Assembly: GCA_937925925.1 (NCBI GenBank)
Contig: CALANA010000293.1
Span: 1 to 35,721, forward strand
Origin: an uncultured Chloroflexales bacterium
Lineage (GTDB): Bacteria; Chloroflexota; Chloroflexia; Chloroflexales; Chloroflexaceae
Reading direction: 5' to 3'
DNA: 35,721 bases
Made by a program: the position numbers and the translations under genes
The notes under the pieces: model-generated
Database searches by the model: none
What the model was told of the DNA's origin: nothing
The model's input: only the letters and a program-made list of their open reading frames with translations
Shown here: positions 1 to 8,194 of the stretch, one piece after another
How the letters are laid out: every line of letters begins with the position of its first letter
How positions within the stretch are numbered: the stretch's first letter is position 1

Positions 1-124
1 GGCGTTGCATGCAACGCCGCTCCGCCCCGCGACAGCTCGTTCTAGGGTCAGTCTCGTTGTGGTATGAGCAAGCATACGACGAACCAACGGATGCGGAAGG
101 TCGACGTCAAATTAGTATTACTCC
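1..124 (+). repeat. Partial miniature palindromic element, family A (right half)
   Basis: This stretch matches, with scattered substitutions, the right half of the fuller copy at 24828-25075. Both have a GGCGTTGCAT/ACAACGCC-type palindrome, then CCCCGCGACAGCTC, a segment with GTATGAGCAAGC, and an end that reads ATGCGGAAGGTCGACGTCA followed by a (T/C)ATTAGTATTA-like terminus. The left half lies outside the window or is missing. It is non-coding; short frames through it translate repeat sequence only. Confidence 0.7.
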
Positions 125-176
125 ATTCCATACAAACACTCTTTGGGATAGAGTCCTCCCACGCGCCTGCGTCGCA

Positions 177-218
177 GCCGGGGGGAGTGCGGCTTCTCTG
201 CGGCGCACTCCCCCCGGC
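177..218. repeat. GC-rich perfect inverted repeat (14-bp arms)
   Basis: Arms GCCGGGGGGAGTGC (177-190) and GCACTCCCCCCGGC (205-218) are perfect reverse complements around a 14-nt loop. As RNA it would form a very stable hairpin. No T-run follows, so it reads better as part of a miniature repeat than as a classical terminator. Confidence 0.7.
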
Positions 219-240
219 AGGGCGGGGCCGGGGGGGCAGC

Positions 241-316
241 GTAGAGGCGTGGCATGTAACGTCCCTATGCCCTGCGACATCGCGTTCCAGGGGAAATATC
301 GTTGTAGGAATAGTAC
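241..316 (+). repeat. Diverged fragment of family A element
   Basis: GTAGAGGCGTGGCATGTAAC, then CCCTGCGACATC and TTCCAGGGGAAATATCGTTG follow the same order as the central part of the copy at 24950-25020, with many substitutions. It looks like a decayed second copy next to the one at the left edge. Confidence 0.5.
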
Positions 317-340
317 CTGTTCATACTCCGAGGCACGTAC

Positions 341-410
341 TCGCCTGGGAACGCGGGTGTCCCGCCCTCCGTCGCACAGGCGCGGGTATCGTACCCGTAC
401 TCCCAGGCGA
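341..410. repeat. 70-bp inverted-repeat element (10-bp perfect ends)
   Basis: TCGCCTGGGA at 341-350 is the exact reverse complement of TCCCAGGCGA at 401-410. The inner part holds further short complementary stretches (GCGGGT / ACCCGT). It is probably a short palindromic mobile repeat; no gene is visible. Confidence 0.5.
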
Positions 411-471
411 AAAGGGAACACGTAAGACAGAGCTTTCCCCCAGGTCTGAACAGTTACTGCATATATTTCAC

Positions 472-500
472 TTGCAGATCTCCCGGCTCTCGCGTATACT
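472..500 (+). promoter_or_regulatory. Sigma-70-type promoter candidate
   Basis: TTGCAG (472-477) and TATACT (495-500) are separated by exactly 17 bp, a good vegetative promoter match. Transcription would start near 507 and run toward the terminator at 572-608 and, on read-through, the operon at 897. Confidence 0.5.
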
Positions 501-506
501 ATATGC

Positions 507-608
507 GTTTTTTTCGTGATACTTGCTTTATCGTGTATGATCAATCGTTCTATTACCAAGTAATGGATACTACCTCTCCACCTGCTGATGGTCTGGCGAG
601 GTTTTTTT
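507..608 (+). ncRNA. Candidate small RNA or leader/attenuator transcript
   Basis: The segment lies between a well-spaced promoter and an intrinsic-terminator-like hairpin, giving a transcript of about 100 nt with no ribosome-binding site and only a trivial frame (ATG at 529, eight codons). It could be an independent small RNA or a prematurely terminated leader of the operon starting 289 bp downstream. It does not match any RNA family I can recognise by eye. Confidence 0.3.
572..608 (+). terminator. Rho-independent terminator candidate
   Basis: ACCTC (572-576) pairs with GAGGT (598-602), then after one mismatch CCA (578-580) pairs with TGG (594-596). Seven T residues (602-608) follow at once. 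Stem plus T-run on the + strand fits an intrinsic terminator for the transcript starting near 507. Confidence 0.5.
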
Positions 609-896
609 GCGTTTGATCATTCCACACCACATGGTTTTTATACCTTATGCATTCGTTGTGTCGTTGTACTCCTTCTTTCTCTATAGCCGTCATAGACAGA
701 CTCATACACCTATAGAGTCCCGGCTTGAGCCGGAATCTGGCATCCATCTGGTGGATGCTGGTATTCCTGTTTGTACGGAGTGAGGATCGCTATCGCCACA
801 CAAACCTATATCTAGAAATCACATCCGGTTCGTTCCCTCCTTTCCAGGCTCCCGACTGCTGAACCGGAACAGGCTTTTCCAAAAGGAGCATGAGTA
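609..896. other. Gene-free leader region with two small hairpins
   Basis: No convincing gene is present. A CCGGC-TTGA-GCCGG hairpin near 719-732 and a CATCCA/TGGATG hairpin at 741-757 resemble the arms of the family B repeats found later in the window (the GTCCCGGCTTGAGCC words are shared). The Shine-Dalgarno AAAAGGAG at about 881-888 belongs to the gene at 897. No clear promoter was found immediately upstream of that gene. Confidence 0.4.
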
Positions 897-2477
897 ATGG
901 TCAATACGGTGTCTCACTATGTTGAACAGCAAGTACATGTCCATCCTGCTGATGGAGCGGTCGATTGGTTGCAGCGGCGCGCCCACCTCTCGCCGCAACG
1001 TATCGCACTGATCGACAGCGCAACCCACCAGCAGATTACCTTTGCCCAGTGGAATCAACGGGCGAACCGTGTGGCGAACGCTTTGCATGGCCTGGGTTTG
1101 CGCAAAGGCGATCGTGTGGCAATTCTGGCACCCAATTCCCTGGAGTATCTGGATTTGCTCTTTGCCTGCCAGAAAACGGGGATGATCCTTCAGGCGCTCA
1201 ACTGGCGGTTGACCGTTTCCGAACTGGAAGTATTGATCCGCGATGGTGACCCACGCTTGCTGATCTATAGCCCGAATTTTACCAGTCTGGCACTGGCACT
1301 GTATTCTCGGATTGATGTTGAACACTGGATGACGCTCGGTGAATGTGCTATGTCCAGTGATCACCGCTGGGCTGATTGGGTCGAACGGGCTGCCACCACA
1401 CCCGCCAGGCCAACACCATTGACGATGGATGATCCCTGGATCCTGTGTTACACTGGAGGGACGACCGGGTTGCCGAAGGGGGCCATTCTCACCCACGGTA
1501 CAGTCACCTGGAATGCGATCAACACCGTGATGAGCTGGGGTATCAGCGCCAATACGGTCACCGCGCTCAATATGCCACTCTTCCACACAGGTGGATTGAA
1601 CGTTTTCACCACGCCGCTGGTTCATATCGGTGGTTGCTCGATTGTTTGCCCCTCCTTCGATATTGAACAGGTGTATACTTTCATTGAACAGAGGACGATT
1701 AATGCTTACCTGGGTGTGCCGACGATGTTTATTATGATGCAACAACATCCCCGCTGGGCGACGATTAATTTTGAGGCACACCAGATCATGATCAGTGGCG
1801 GCGCATCCTGTCCTACGCCTGTTTTTGAGCGCTTCTTTGAAAAAAATGTTCTGTTTAAGACGGGCTATGGGCTAACCGAGGCCGGGCCGAATACCTTCTG
1901 GTTGCCAGATGCCGATGTGCGGCGCAAGATGGGATCGGTGGGTAAACCGCTGTTTCACATTGATGTGCGGATTATGAACGATGAGGGTCAGGAATGTGCC
2001 CCAGATGAAGTCGGGCAGTTACTCATTCGTGGGCCACACGTGATTCCTGGCTACTGGAATAACCCGCAGGCGACAGCGGAAACCATTATTGACGGCTGGT
2101 TGCACACCGGCGATCTGGCCCGTTGTGATGAAGAGGGGTATTTTTATATTGTCGGGCGCAGCAAAGACATGATCATTTCTGGTGGTGAAAATATTTACCC
2201 GGCCGAAGTCGAAAGTACGATGCTCGGTCATCCGGCGGTATCGGAAGTGGCCTTAATCGGCATTCCCGATCCACGCTGGAGCGAAGTAGGCCGGGCGATT
2301 GTGGTGCTAAAAGCCGGGCACCATGCGCATGAGCGGGAATTGATTGCCCATGTTACCCAGCATCTGGCGAGCTACAAAGCACCGAAATCCATTATTTTTG
2401 TGAGCGAATTGCCAAAAACGGCTGCTGGTAAAGTGGATAAGAAAGCGCTGCGAGAGCAGTATGGAGGCAGCGAATGA
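897..2477 (+). CDS. Acyl-CoA synthetase (AMP-forming, class I adenylate-forming family)
   Basis: The 526-residue product would activate a carboxylic acid to its CoA thioester through an acyl-AMP. The AMP-binding P-loop is visible as YTGGTTGLPKGA (about 184-195). GYGLTEAG (about 322-329), the adenylate-site motif GWLHTGDLA (about 398-406) and the hinge GRSKDMIISGGENIYPAEVE (about 418-437) follow. The C-terminal lysine motif PKTAAGKVDKKALRE is intact, so the enzyme looks complete. AAAAGGAG lies 8 nt before ATG 897. Its stop overlaps the next start by 4 bp (ATGA), so it is translationally coupled to 3-hydroxybutyrate dehydrogenase. Context suggests a short-chain 3-hydroxy or 3-oxo acid substrate, but the sequence cannot fix chain length; FadD-like fatty acid ligase is the alternative. 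Confidence 0.93.
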   Translation: MVNTVSHYVEQQVHVHPADGAVDWLQRRAHLSPQRIALIDSATHQQITFAQWNQRANRVANALHGLGLRKGDRVAILAPNSLEYLDLLFACQKTGMILQALNWRLTVSELEVLIRDGDPRLLIYSPNFTSLALALYSRIDVEHWMTLGECAMSSDHRWADWVERAATTPARPTPLTMDDPWILCYTGGTTGLPKGAILTHGTVTWNAINTVMSWGISANTVTALNMPLFHTGGLNVFTTPLVHIGGCSIVCPSFDIEQVYTFIEQRTINAYLGVPTMFIMMQQHPRWATINFEAHQIMISGGASCPTPVFERFFEKNVLFKTGYGLTEAGPNTFWLPDADVRRKMGSVGKPLFHIDVRIMNDEGQECAPDEVGQLLIRGPHVIPGYWNNPQATAETIIDGWLHTGDLARCDEEGYFYIVGRSKDMIISGGENIYPAEVESTMLGHPAVSEVALIGIPDPRWSEVGRAIVVLKAGHHAHERELIAHVTQHLASYKAPKSIIFVSELPKTAAGKVDKKALREQYGGSE

Positions 2478-3232
2478 GTACACGTGTGGCAATTGTGACG
2501 GGCGCGGGCAGCGGCATTGGGCAGGCAGTGGCCGAGGCTCTTGCACAGGCAGGACAGCATGTGGTTGTGGCCGATCGGCAAGGGGAGCAGGGGCAGCGCG
2601 TGGCACAGGCGATTGGCGGTCAATTTGTGGAGGTTGATCTCGCGCAGCGTGATGATTGTCGCCGCCTGGTTGATACGACGCTGGCTCACTATGGTCGCGT
2701 CGATATCGTGGTCAACAACGCCGGGTTTCAGCATATCGATCCGATCGAGGATTTTCCTGAAGATACCTGGGAGCGCTTGCTGGCGGTGATGCTGACCGCG
2801 CCGTTCTTGCTGATCAAATATACCTGGCCAACGATGAAGGCCCAGGGGTGGGGCCGCGTCGTCAATATCGGCTCGGTGCATAGCCTGCGCGCCTCGCCGT
2901 TCAAGGCTGGCTATATTTCGGCCAAGCATGGCCTGCTGGGGCTGACCCGCACGGCGGCGTTGGAAGGTGCCCCCTATGGCATCACGGTCAACACCATCTG
3001 CCCGGCCTATGTACGCACACCGCTGGTGGAGCATCAGATTGCCGATCAGTCGCGCACTCGTGGTATCCCCGCCGAAGAAGTCATTGAGCAGGTGATGCTG
3101 GCTCCGGCGGCGATCAAGCGCCTGGTTGAGCCAGGCGAGGTGGCCGATCTGGTGCTGTATCTTTGCTCTGACTCGGCCCGTTCGGTTACCGGTGCCGACT
3201 GGACGATTGATCTAGGATGGACGGCGCATTAA
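2474..3232 (+). CDS. 3-hydroxybutyrate dehydrogenase (SDR family)
   Basis: The 252-residue cytoplasmic short-chain dehydrogenase has the NAD-binding TGAGSGIG motif (10-17) and NNAG (about 83-86). Its active site comprises the Ser of NIGSVHS and YISAK (Tyr and Lys). Several stretches are diagnostic of D-3-hydroxybutyrate dehydrogenase rather than a generic SDR: NNAGFQHIDPIEDFP, SLRASPFKAGYISAKHG and CPAYVRTPLVEHQI. The reaction interconverts 3-hydroxybutyrate and acetoacetate with NAD. It overlaps the upstream synthetase by ATGA and ends 1 bp before the esterase start, so the three genes form one operon. Length is normal for the family (about 255-260). Symbols bdhA or hbdH are used for relatives; the substrate is inferred from motifs. 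Confidence 0.9.
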   Translation: MSTRVAIVTGAGSGIGQAVAEALAQAGQHVVVADRQGEQGQRVAQAIGGQFVEVDLAQRDDCRRLVDTTLAHYGRVDIVVNNAGFQHIDPIEDFPEDTWERLLAVMLTAPFLLIKYTWPTMKAQGWGRVVNIGSVHSLRASPFKAGYISAKHGLLGLTRTAALEGAPYGITVNTICPAYVRTPLVEHQIADQSRTRGIPAEEVIEQVMLAPAAIKRLVEPGEVADLVLYLCSDSARSVTGADWTIDLGWTAH

Positions 3233-3233
3233 C

Positions 3234-4298
3234 ATGCCCAGAGATACAAGCAGTTCTATGCTTCCTCGCAAATGGCAGGGGATGTTTAACGCCGCGAGCT
3301 TTTATGGACGGCCCTACCGCATCTACGTGCCGCATGACTATCGTCCTCGAACGCCGCTGCCGCTTCTGGTGATGCTGCATGGCTGTTCGCAGAGTGCGGG
3401 CGATTTTGCCGTCAGCACGGAGATGAATGCGCTGGCCGATACTTATGGATGCCTGGTGGTTTATCCTGAACAACTGTCAGCGGCCAACAGCCGTCGCTGT
3501 TGGAACTGGTTTCGTGCTGAACACCAGGAACGCGGCAATGGCGAACCGGCTGAAATCGTTGGTATCGTGCAGGAGGTCAAAGCACACTATCGGGTTGATC
3601 CCAATCGCGTCTATGTGGCTGGACTCTCGGCGGGCGCGGCGATGGCGGTGATCCTGGGGGCCACCTATCCTGATGTGTTCGCGGCAATTGGGGTTTGCTC
3701 CGGTGTGCCGTACAAAGCCTCCACCCATTTACCTGGTTCGCTGCTGGTGATGGCGCGCGGCGTGCCGGATGTAACCCGCCATGGACATGCCGCCTATGTG
3801 GCGATGGGAGACTACCGGCGCGTCATGCCAGTGATGGTCTTTCACGGCACCCACGATCATATTGTCCATCCGCGCAATGGCGATCAGGTGCTTGACCAGT
3901 GGTACTACACGAACAATCTGGTGCAACAGCACGTCCGGCAGAGCCAGCCTGTCCAACTGGTGCCAGAAATCACTACCGGGCAGGTTCCGGGTGGATTGCC
4001 GTATTCCGCGCATCTGTACCGTGACTCAGGGGGGAACGTACTGATGGGCAAATATATGGTCGAAGGTATGCAGCATTGCTGGCCCGGCGGCGCAAGCGAT
4101 GGATCATATACAGACCCGCGTGGCCCCAGGGCCAGCCAGATGTTGATTGACTTTTTTTTGACCCATACGCTGGAACCGACGATCACGTTTTCCCGGTTGC
4201 CACGACAGCAGCCAGCCCCTGGCGCTGGATCGCCGCGAGTGCAACCGGGCGTGCTACAGCGTATTGGCAACCGGCTGAATCGTCTGTTGCGACGATAA
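3234..4298 (+). CDS. PHB-depolymerase-family esterase
   Basis: The 354-residue alpha/beta hydrolase has an oxyanion-type HGCSQSA (49-55), the lipase box GLSAG (130-134, nucleophile Ser132) and a late His in the GMQHCWPGG segment, all typical of poly(3-hydroxybutyrate) depolymerase / feruloyl-esterase-like proteins. FHGTHDHIVHP in the middle likely carries the catalytic Asp. There is no signal peptide or substrate-binding domain, so an intracellular polyester or oligomer substrate is more likely than extracellular plastic degradation. It directly follows 3-hydroxybutyrate dehydrogenase, which would oxidise its monomer product. The tail after about residue 310 is Pro/Arg-rich and probably unstructured. 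Release of 3-hydroxybutyrate is an inference from context. Confidence 0.85.
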   Translation: MPRDTSSSMLPRKWQGMFNAASFYGRPYRIYVPHDYRPRTPLPLLVMLHGCSQSAGDFAVSTEMNALADTYGCLVVYPEQLSAANSRRCWNWFRAEHQERGNGEPAEIVGIVQEVKAHYRVDPNRVYVAGLSAGAAMAVILGATYPDVFAAIGVCSGVPYKASTHLPGSLLVMARGVPDVTRHGHAAYVAMGDYRRVMPVMVFHGTHDHIVHPRNGDQVLDQWYYTNNLVQQHVRQSQPVQLVPEITTGQVPGGLPYSAHLYRDSGGNVLMGKYMVEGMQHCWPGGASDGSYTDPRGPRASQMLIDFFLTHTLEPTITFSRLPRQQPAPGAGSPRVQPGVLQRIGNRLNRLLRR

Positions 4299-4323
4299 AG
4301 ACTGGATCACGGAGGAGCATGGT

Positions 4324-5382
4324 ATGACTATACTACCGCATTTATCCGGCATTACGGGCCGGATAGTGACAACCGCTCGCGGCCGTTTTTACACTCTGGA
4401 GGCGGGCATGCCCGACGGTATTCCCGTTGTTTTTGTTCACGGCAACGTTGCATCGGCGACCTATTGGGAAGAGATGCTGCTGGCCTTGCCCGACGGCTAT
4501 CGTGGCCTTGCACCTGATCGCCGTGGGTGTGGGGCATCGGAGATGATCCCGATTGATGCGACCCGTGGGATGCGCGATTTCAGCGACGATCTGTATAGTC
4601 TGGTAACGACGCTGGGTCTGCCGCGATTTCATTTGATCGGCCATTCACTGGGAGGCACAGTGGCAATGCAGTATGTGATCGATCACCCCGAACAGGTACG
4701 CTCGCTGACACTCGTGGCGCCTGGCTCGCCCTATGGCTTTGGCGGCACAAAGGATGTTCAGGGTACTCCCTGCTGGCCGGATTATGCCGGTTCGGGGGCA
4801 GGGCTGGTCAACCCGGAACTGGTCAAGCGTCTGGCCGAGCAGGATCGTAGCCTCGACAGCCCGTTCTCACCGCGTCAGATCTTCCGCATGCGCTATGGGA
4901 AAGCACCCTTTCAGCCCGCACGCGAGGATGTGCTGGTGGACTCGATGCTCTCGATTGCAATTGCCGAGGGCAATTATCCCGGCGATAAGGTGCTTTCAGC
5001 CAACTGGCCTGGTCTGGCACCAGGGGTGCTGGGGGTAAACAATGCCCTTAGCCCCAAATACTGCAATCTGAGTGGCCTGGTAGCAGTGCATCCCAAACCA
5101 GACATCCTGTGGATTCGCGGTGATGCCGATGAGATTGTCTCCGATCGATCGCTCTCGGATGTGGGCACACTGGGGGCGATGGGGTTGATTCCCGGCTGGC
5201 CAGGCGCAGAAATTTTCCCCTCACAACCCATGGTCAGTCAGACACGGGACGTACTGGAACACTATGCGGCCAATGGCGGGCGCTACACCGAGCAGGTGCT
5301 GCGCGATACGGGCCACACGCCCTATCTGGAAAAACCAGAGGAGTTTCTGGCAATCTGGCTACCCTTTTTGCAGACGCATTGA
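4324..5382 (+). CDS. Alpha/beta hydrolase
   Basis: The 352-residue protein shows the fold motifs VFVHGN (36-41), the nucleophile elbow GHSLGG (106-111, Ser108), a probable acid in IRGDADEIVSD and the catalytic His in DTGHTPYLEKPEEF near the C-terminus. The mid-region from about 140 to 250 is a large cap insertion. It starts 25 bp after the esterase, behind GGAGG, and is the last gene of the operon. It may cleave an ester or oligomer intermediate of hydroxyalkanoate metabolism, but the motifs do not name a substrate; haloperoxidase- or lactonase-like activity is equally possible. Confidence 0.8.
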   Translation: MTILPHLSGITGRIVTTARGRFYTLEAGMPDGIPVVFVHGNVASATYWEEMLLALPDGYRGLAPDRRGCGASEMIPIDATRGMRDFSDDLYSLVTTLGLPRFHLIGHSLGGTVAMQYVIDHPEQVRSLTLVAPGSPYGFGGTKDVQGTPCWPDYAGSGAGLVNPELVKRLAEQDRSLDSPFSPRQIFRMRYGKAPFQPAREDVLVDSMLSIAIAEGNYPGDKVLSANWPGLAPGVLGVNNALSPKYCNLSGLVAVHPKPDILWIRGDADEIVSDRSLSDVGTLGAMGLIPGWPGAEIFPSQPMVSQTRDVLEHYAANGGRYTEQVLRDTGHTPYLEKPEEFLAIWLPFLQTH

Positions 5383-5550
5383 TTCTTGTGGTTGCCAAAA
5401 AGAGAAACGTCCAGGCATAGTTCAATTTAAGACATAAAACATGTCGAGTTGTTGTGTAGGGGCAGTGCTTTGTGCCTGTCTCCTCGCGTACCTCAATGCC
5501 CCTCCCTGGATGCGACGCAGAGTAGTCCCACCCAACCAGCCAGTCGGCAA

Positions 5551-5586
5551 GCACGGGTGCCAACGCTTCTGCGTCGGCACCCGTGC
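5551..5586. terminator. Hairpin between convergent genes
   Basis: GCACGGGTGCC (5551-5561) and GGCACCCGTGC (5576-5586) are perfect 11-bp complements; the loop contains a further ACGC/GCGT pairing. It lies between the end of the + operon (5382) and the end of the - gene (5614), where a bidirectional terminator is expected. There is no T-tract, so a repeat element is also possible. Confidence 0.4.
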
Positions 5587-5613
5587 CAATGACCGGCAAC
5601 CTGTACGCCCCGA

Positions 5614-7863
5614 TTAACGGATAATCAAGGGCAAGAAAACGCGCTGCCCTTCAGGATCGGGGTTCGGGTCAGGATCGGGGTTCGGGTCATCTGGCTGTGG
5701 CTCTGGATTTGGATCAGGTAAGTCCTCAACCGGAGTAATAACCACCAGCGCGAACTCGGCCATACGATCCACCATGGTTTTCACGTGACCACTGGTGGGA
5801 TCAACGGTCGTCGGCAATACGATCCACTCTTCGCCATCACGATAAACGATATGCAGTTGATCGGCATCGTCCTCGCCCAGGTCTTCCGAGGTATAGACCA
5901 CCGCCAGTTCATACGGTTGCGCCAGTTCATCGACAGGCTCGCCAGTCTCGTCCACTGCGCCGATCTCAAAGCCCTTGATCCAGCGCTGTTCGGGCAGCAG
6001 TGGTTGCCTGGTCGCTTCTAGACTGGTGTACAAGATCTGGATCGTTCCGCTGACGGCCTCGGTTGGAAAGATCATTTGTACCTGGTCATCTGCGCTATTC
6101 ACCGTTGCGCCACGGGGTGTTACCTGCGCAAAGCATGGCGACCAGGTCTGCAACGCTGCCCGGATTTCATCGCGCAGCAACTCCTCGGTTGTCTTGAAGG
6201 TACTGAAGCCATCACTGAGCGTGTCTGCACCGTGAATAAACATCCCGAACACATACTGGCGCGGCGCATTGACCGTACAGATACGGAAGGGTAACTCGAT
6301 CCATCCACCGATCGACCGATAGCTTTTCCCTGACAGTCCGTAACTACCAGCCTTCCAGGCAAAGCGCATCTGGTTTTTGAAGGCAGCGGCACTGGCACCA
6401 AGGCCCAGGCTGGCCGCTTCCTCATCGACAATGGCCCCGAAGAGCGAGGAGGTACTCTGGTTGCTCATCAGATTATAGAATGTCTGGCGGTTCGCGGCAT
6501 TCAGGAAGCCGGTTGCCACGCCTTCATACAACCGCCCCGTGTCGACCAGCGTGAGCTGGTTGGGATTCTGGACGGCCTGGTTGCCACAGCCGATGCGGTG
6601 CTGGAGCAGACTGTTCTGCATGCCCAACGTCTGCGCGGTGACGTTGATATTGGCCTGACCAAAGCGCTTGAGTACTGCTTCCGTCCGTGCATTGTCAGAC
6701 TGGCGCATCATTGACTGCAGGCTGTTCTGCAGGCTCTCGGTGACGATCGCCGGCGGGATTTGATCGAGCGGACAACTGCCATTGTAGGCTTGAAACACAT
6801 TTATATTCTCGGTCAGATTGGCGTTGCCATTCTGCACCTGGCGCATGGCATGGGCATGATGCAGCGCTTTGATCGTACTGGCTGGCTCAAACACGACATT
6901 GGATTGGAGCGCAGCGAGAACCGACCCGTTCACCCGCTTGAGATACAGCCCGGAGCTACCGCCCTGATGACTGGCGCGCAGGAGGCTACCGACGCGGGTG
7001 GTTAGCGCATTGGAGTTGTTGAGCATTAAGACGGCGAAGCGCTTCTGGCCGCCAACGGTGTATGGTTCGATGTCGAAGATGCGGGCACCGTTTTGTTGGG
7101 CAAGAGCGTTGACCTGGGCCGCAGTAACGCCATAGTACCACCACCAGTGCTTGTTGGTATTGCGCTCCATAACCACGGTGAAGGTGCTGGCACCATGGCG
7201 CTCAATGTCGATCAGCCGCGCCTGATTATCTTTCAGTTTCTCAGCGATAAAGGCCGGGCTGACGTTGTAGTACCACCACCATGCCGAGGCGTCATTCCCC
7301 TGGTTGGCGATCATGACCACGCTATAGCGGCGCTGGTTGTTGACTACATAGGTCTCAATGTCGATCAGGCGTGCCTTGTTCTCTTTGAGCTTATCGGCGA
7401 TGAATGTCGGAGTAACATTGTAGTACCACCACCAGCCTTTCGCCTGCGCCCCGGTATTTGCGACCATCACCACCGCAAAGCGCTGTTGACCATTGTGCCA
7501 GTAGGTCTCCAGGTCAATGATGCGTGCCTGATGCTCGTTAATTTTATCGCTTATAACATTCGCCGAAACGCCATAATACCACCACCAGCCTTTCTGGTGG
7601 ACACCGGTGTTACGCACAAAGGCCGCGCTAAAGCGCAGTGGGTCAGCTTGCTCGACCTCGATATCGATCAGGCGGAAGCCCTCATCGATCCTGGTTTTGA
7701 TTTGATCGGCTGAGACACCGTGGAGCCACCAGTAGCCGGTCGGTGTCGTTTGCCACTTCTCAGCCTGTGCCGGGGCCGCAGGTAGTGCGGTGAACACAAG
7801 TGTCAGCACAAAGCTAAACACCACCAACATACGTATCAACCGATTCGTCGTTCGTCCCTTCAT
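5614..7863 (-). CDS. Secreted serine hydrolase: tandem WWWYY repeats plus beta-lactamase-like domain
   Basis: The 749-residue exported protein has an Arg/Lys start, a hydrophobic stretch and an APAQA signal cleavage site (about 30-35). Five tandem repeats of about 45-50 residues follow (about 38-285), each WWWYY(G/N)V..., then (A)RLIDIE..., then F(A/S)VVM.N. They resemble bacterial tandem repeat domain 1, known from polyglycine hydrolases. Next is a serine beta-lactamase-like domain with EPASTIK (S-x-x-K), SDN in RQSDNAR and KAG in WKAGSYG, so the catalytic set is complete. A beta-rich region and an acidic Pro/Asp linker lead to the terminal FLPLIIR. Start chosen at ATG 7863, 9 nt after GGAGG; ATG 7869 and TTG 7872 are possible. 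Peptidase or esterase activity is inferred; the substrate is unknown. Confidence 0.85.
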   Translation of the reverse strand: MKGRTTNRLIRMLVVFSFVLTLVFTALPAAPAQAEKWQTTPTGYWWLHGVSADQIKTRIDEGFRLIDIEVEQADPLRFSAAFVRNTGVHQKGWWWYYGVSANVISDKINEHQARIIDLETYWHNGQQRFAVVMVANTGAQAKGWWWYYNVTPTFIADKLKENKARLIDIETYVVNNQRRYSVVMIANQGNDASAWWWYYNVSPAFIAEKLKDNQARLIDIERHGASTFTVVMERNTNKHWWWYYGVTAAQVNALAQQNGARIFDIEPYTVGGQKRFAVLMLNNSNALTTRVGSLLRASHQGGSSGLYLKRVNGSVLAALQSNVVFEPASTIKALHHAHAMRQVQNGNANLTENINVFQAYNGSCPLDQIPPAIVTESLQNSLQSMMRQSDNARTEAVLKRFGQANINVTAQTLGMQNSLLQHRIGCGNQAVQNPNQLTLVDTGRLYEGVATGFLNAANRQTFYNLMSNQSTSSLFGAIVDEEAASLGLGASAAAFKNQMRFAWKAGSYGLSGKSYRSIGGWIELPFRICTVNAPRQYVFGMFIHGADTLSDGFSTFKTTEELLRDEIRAALQTWSPCFAQVTPRGATVNSADDQVQMIFPTEAVSGTIQILYTSLEATRQPLLPEQRWIKGFEIGAVDETGEPVDELAQPYELAVVYTSEDLGEDDADQLHIVYRDGEEWIVLPTTVDPTSGHVKTMVDRMAEFALVVITPVEDLPDPNPEPQPDDPNPDPDPNPDPEGQRVFLPLIIR

Positions 7864-8166
7864 GATCATCAACCTCCTTGAGTAAGCATTGTCGCTTTTC
7901 CATCAACCTGACGGCTACGTCCACATATGGCTCGTATCAGGTTGTTCGCTCACTCAACGCCGCTCCAGGAGGTTTACCGCCATCTCCGGTCGATTGCTGC
8001 CATGCATGCCATGCATGCGGCAGCAGAGCGGCCGCACTCCATATCCGCCCAACAGCAAATATGCGGGGTGGGTGCTTGATTCAGCACAGTGTGCCCCGCC
8101 TGCGCAACCAGGGCGGTCGTGGCCCCGCACATCAGCGGGCTGAGGGTCGTCGGTGCCCGATTGCCA

Positions 8167-8194
8167 GTAGAGGCGTTGCATGCAACGCCTCTAC
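8167..8194. repeat. Perfect 28-bp palindrome of the GAGGCGTTGCA family
   Basis: GTAGAGGCGTTGCA (8167-8180) is followed directly by its exact reverse complement (8181-8194). The same word recurs at 1-18, 241-260 and 24953-24976 inside family A elements, so this is a dispersed repeat core standing alone here. Confidence 0.8.

Noticed and set aside
819-1781. 320-codon frame antisense to the acyl-CoA synthetase
   Set aside because: The sense frame has all family motifs; the antisense product has no recognisable features and no start signal.
7093-7713. 206-codon frame antisense to the WWWYY repeats
   Set aside because: It exists because the repeat-coding DNA lacks stops on the other strand (VVPPP strings mirror WWWYY); no start signal.
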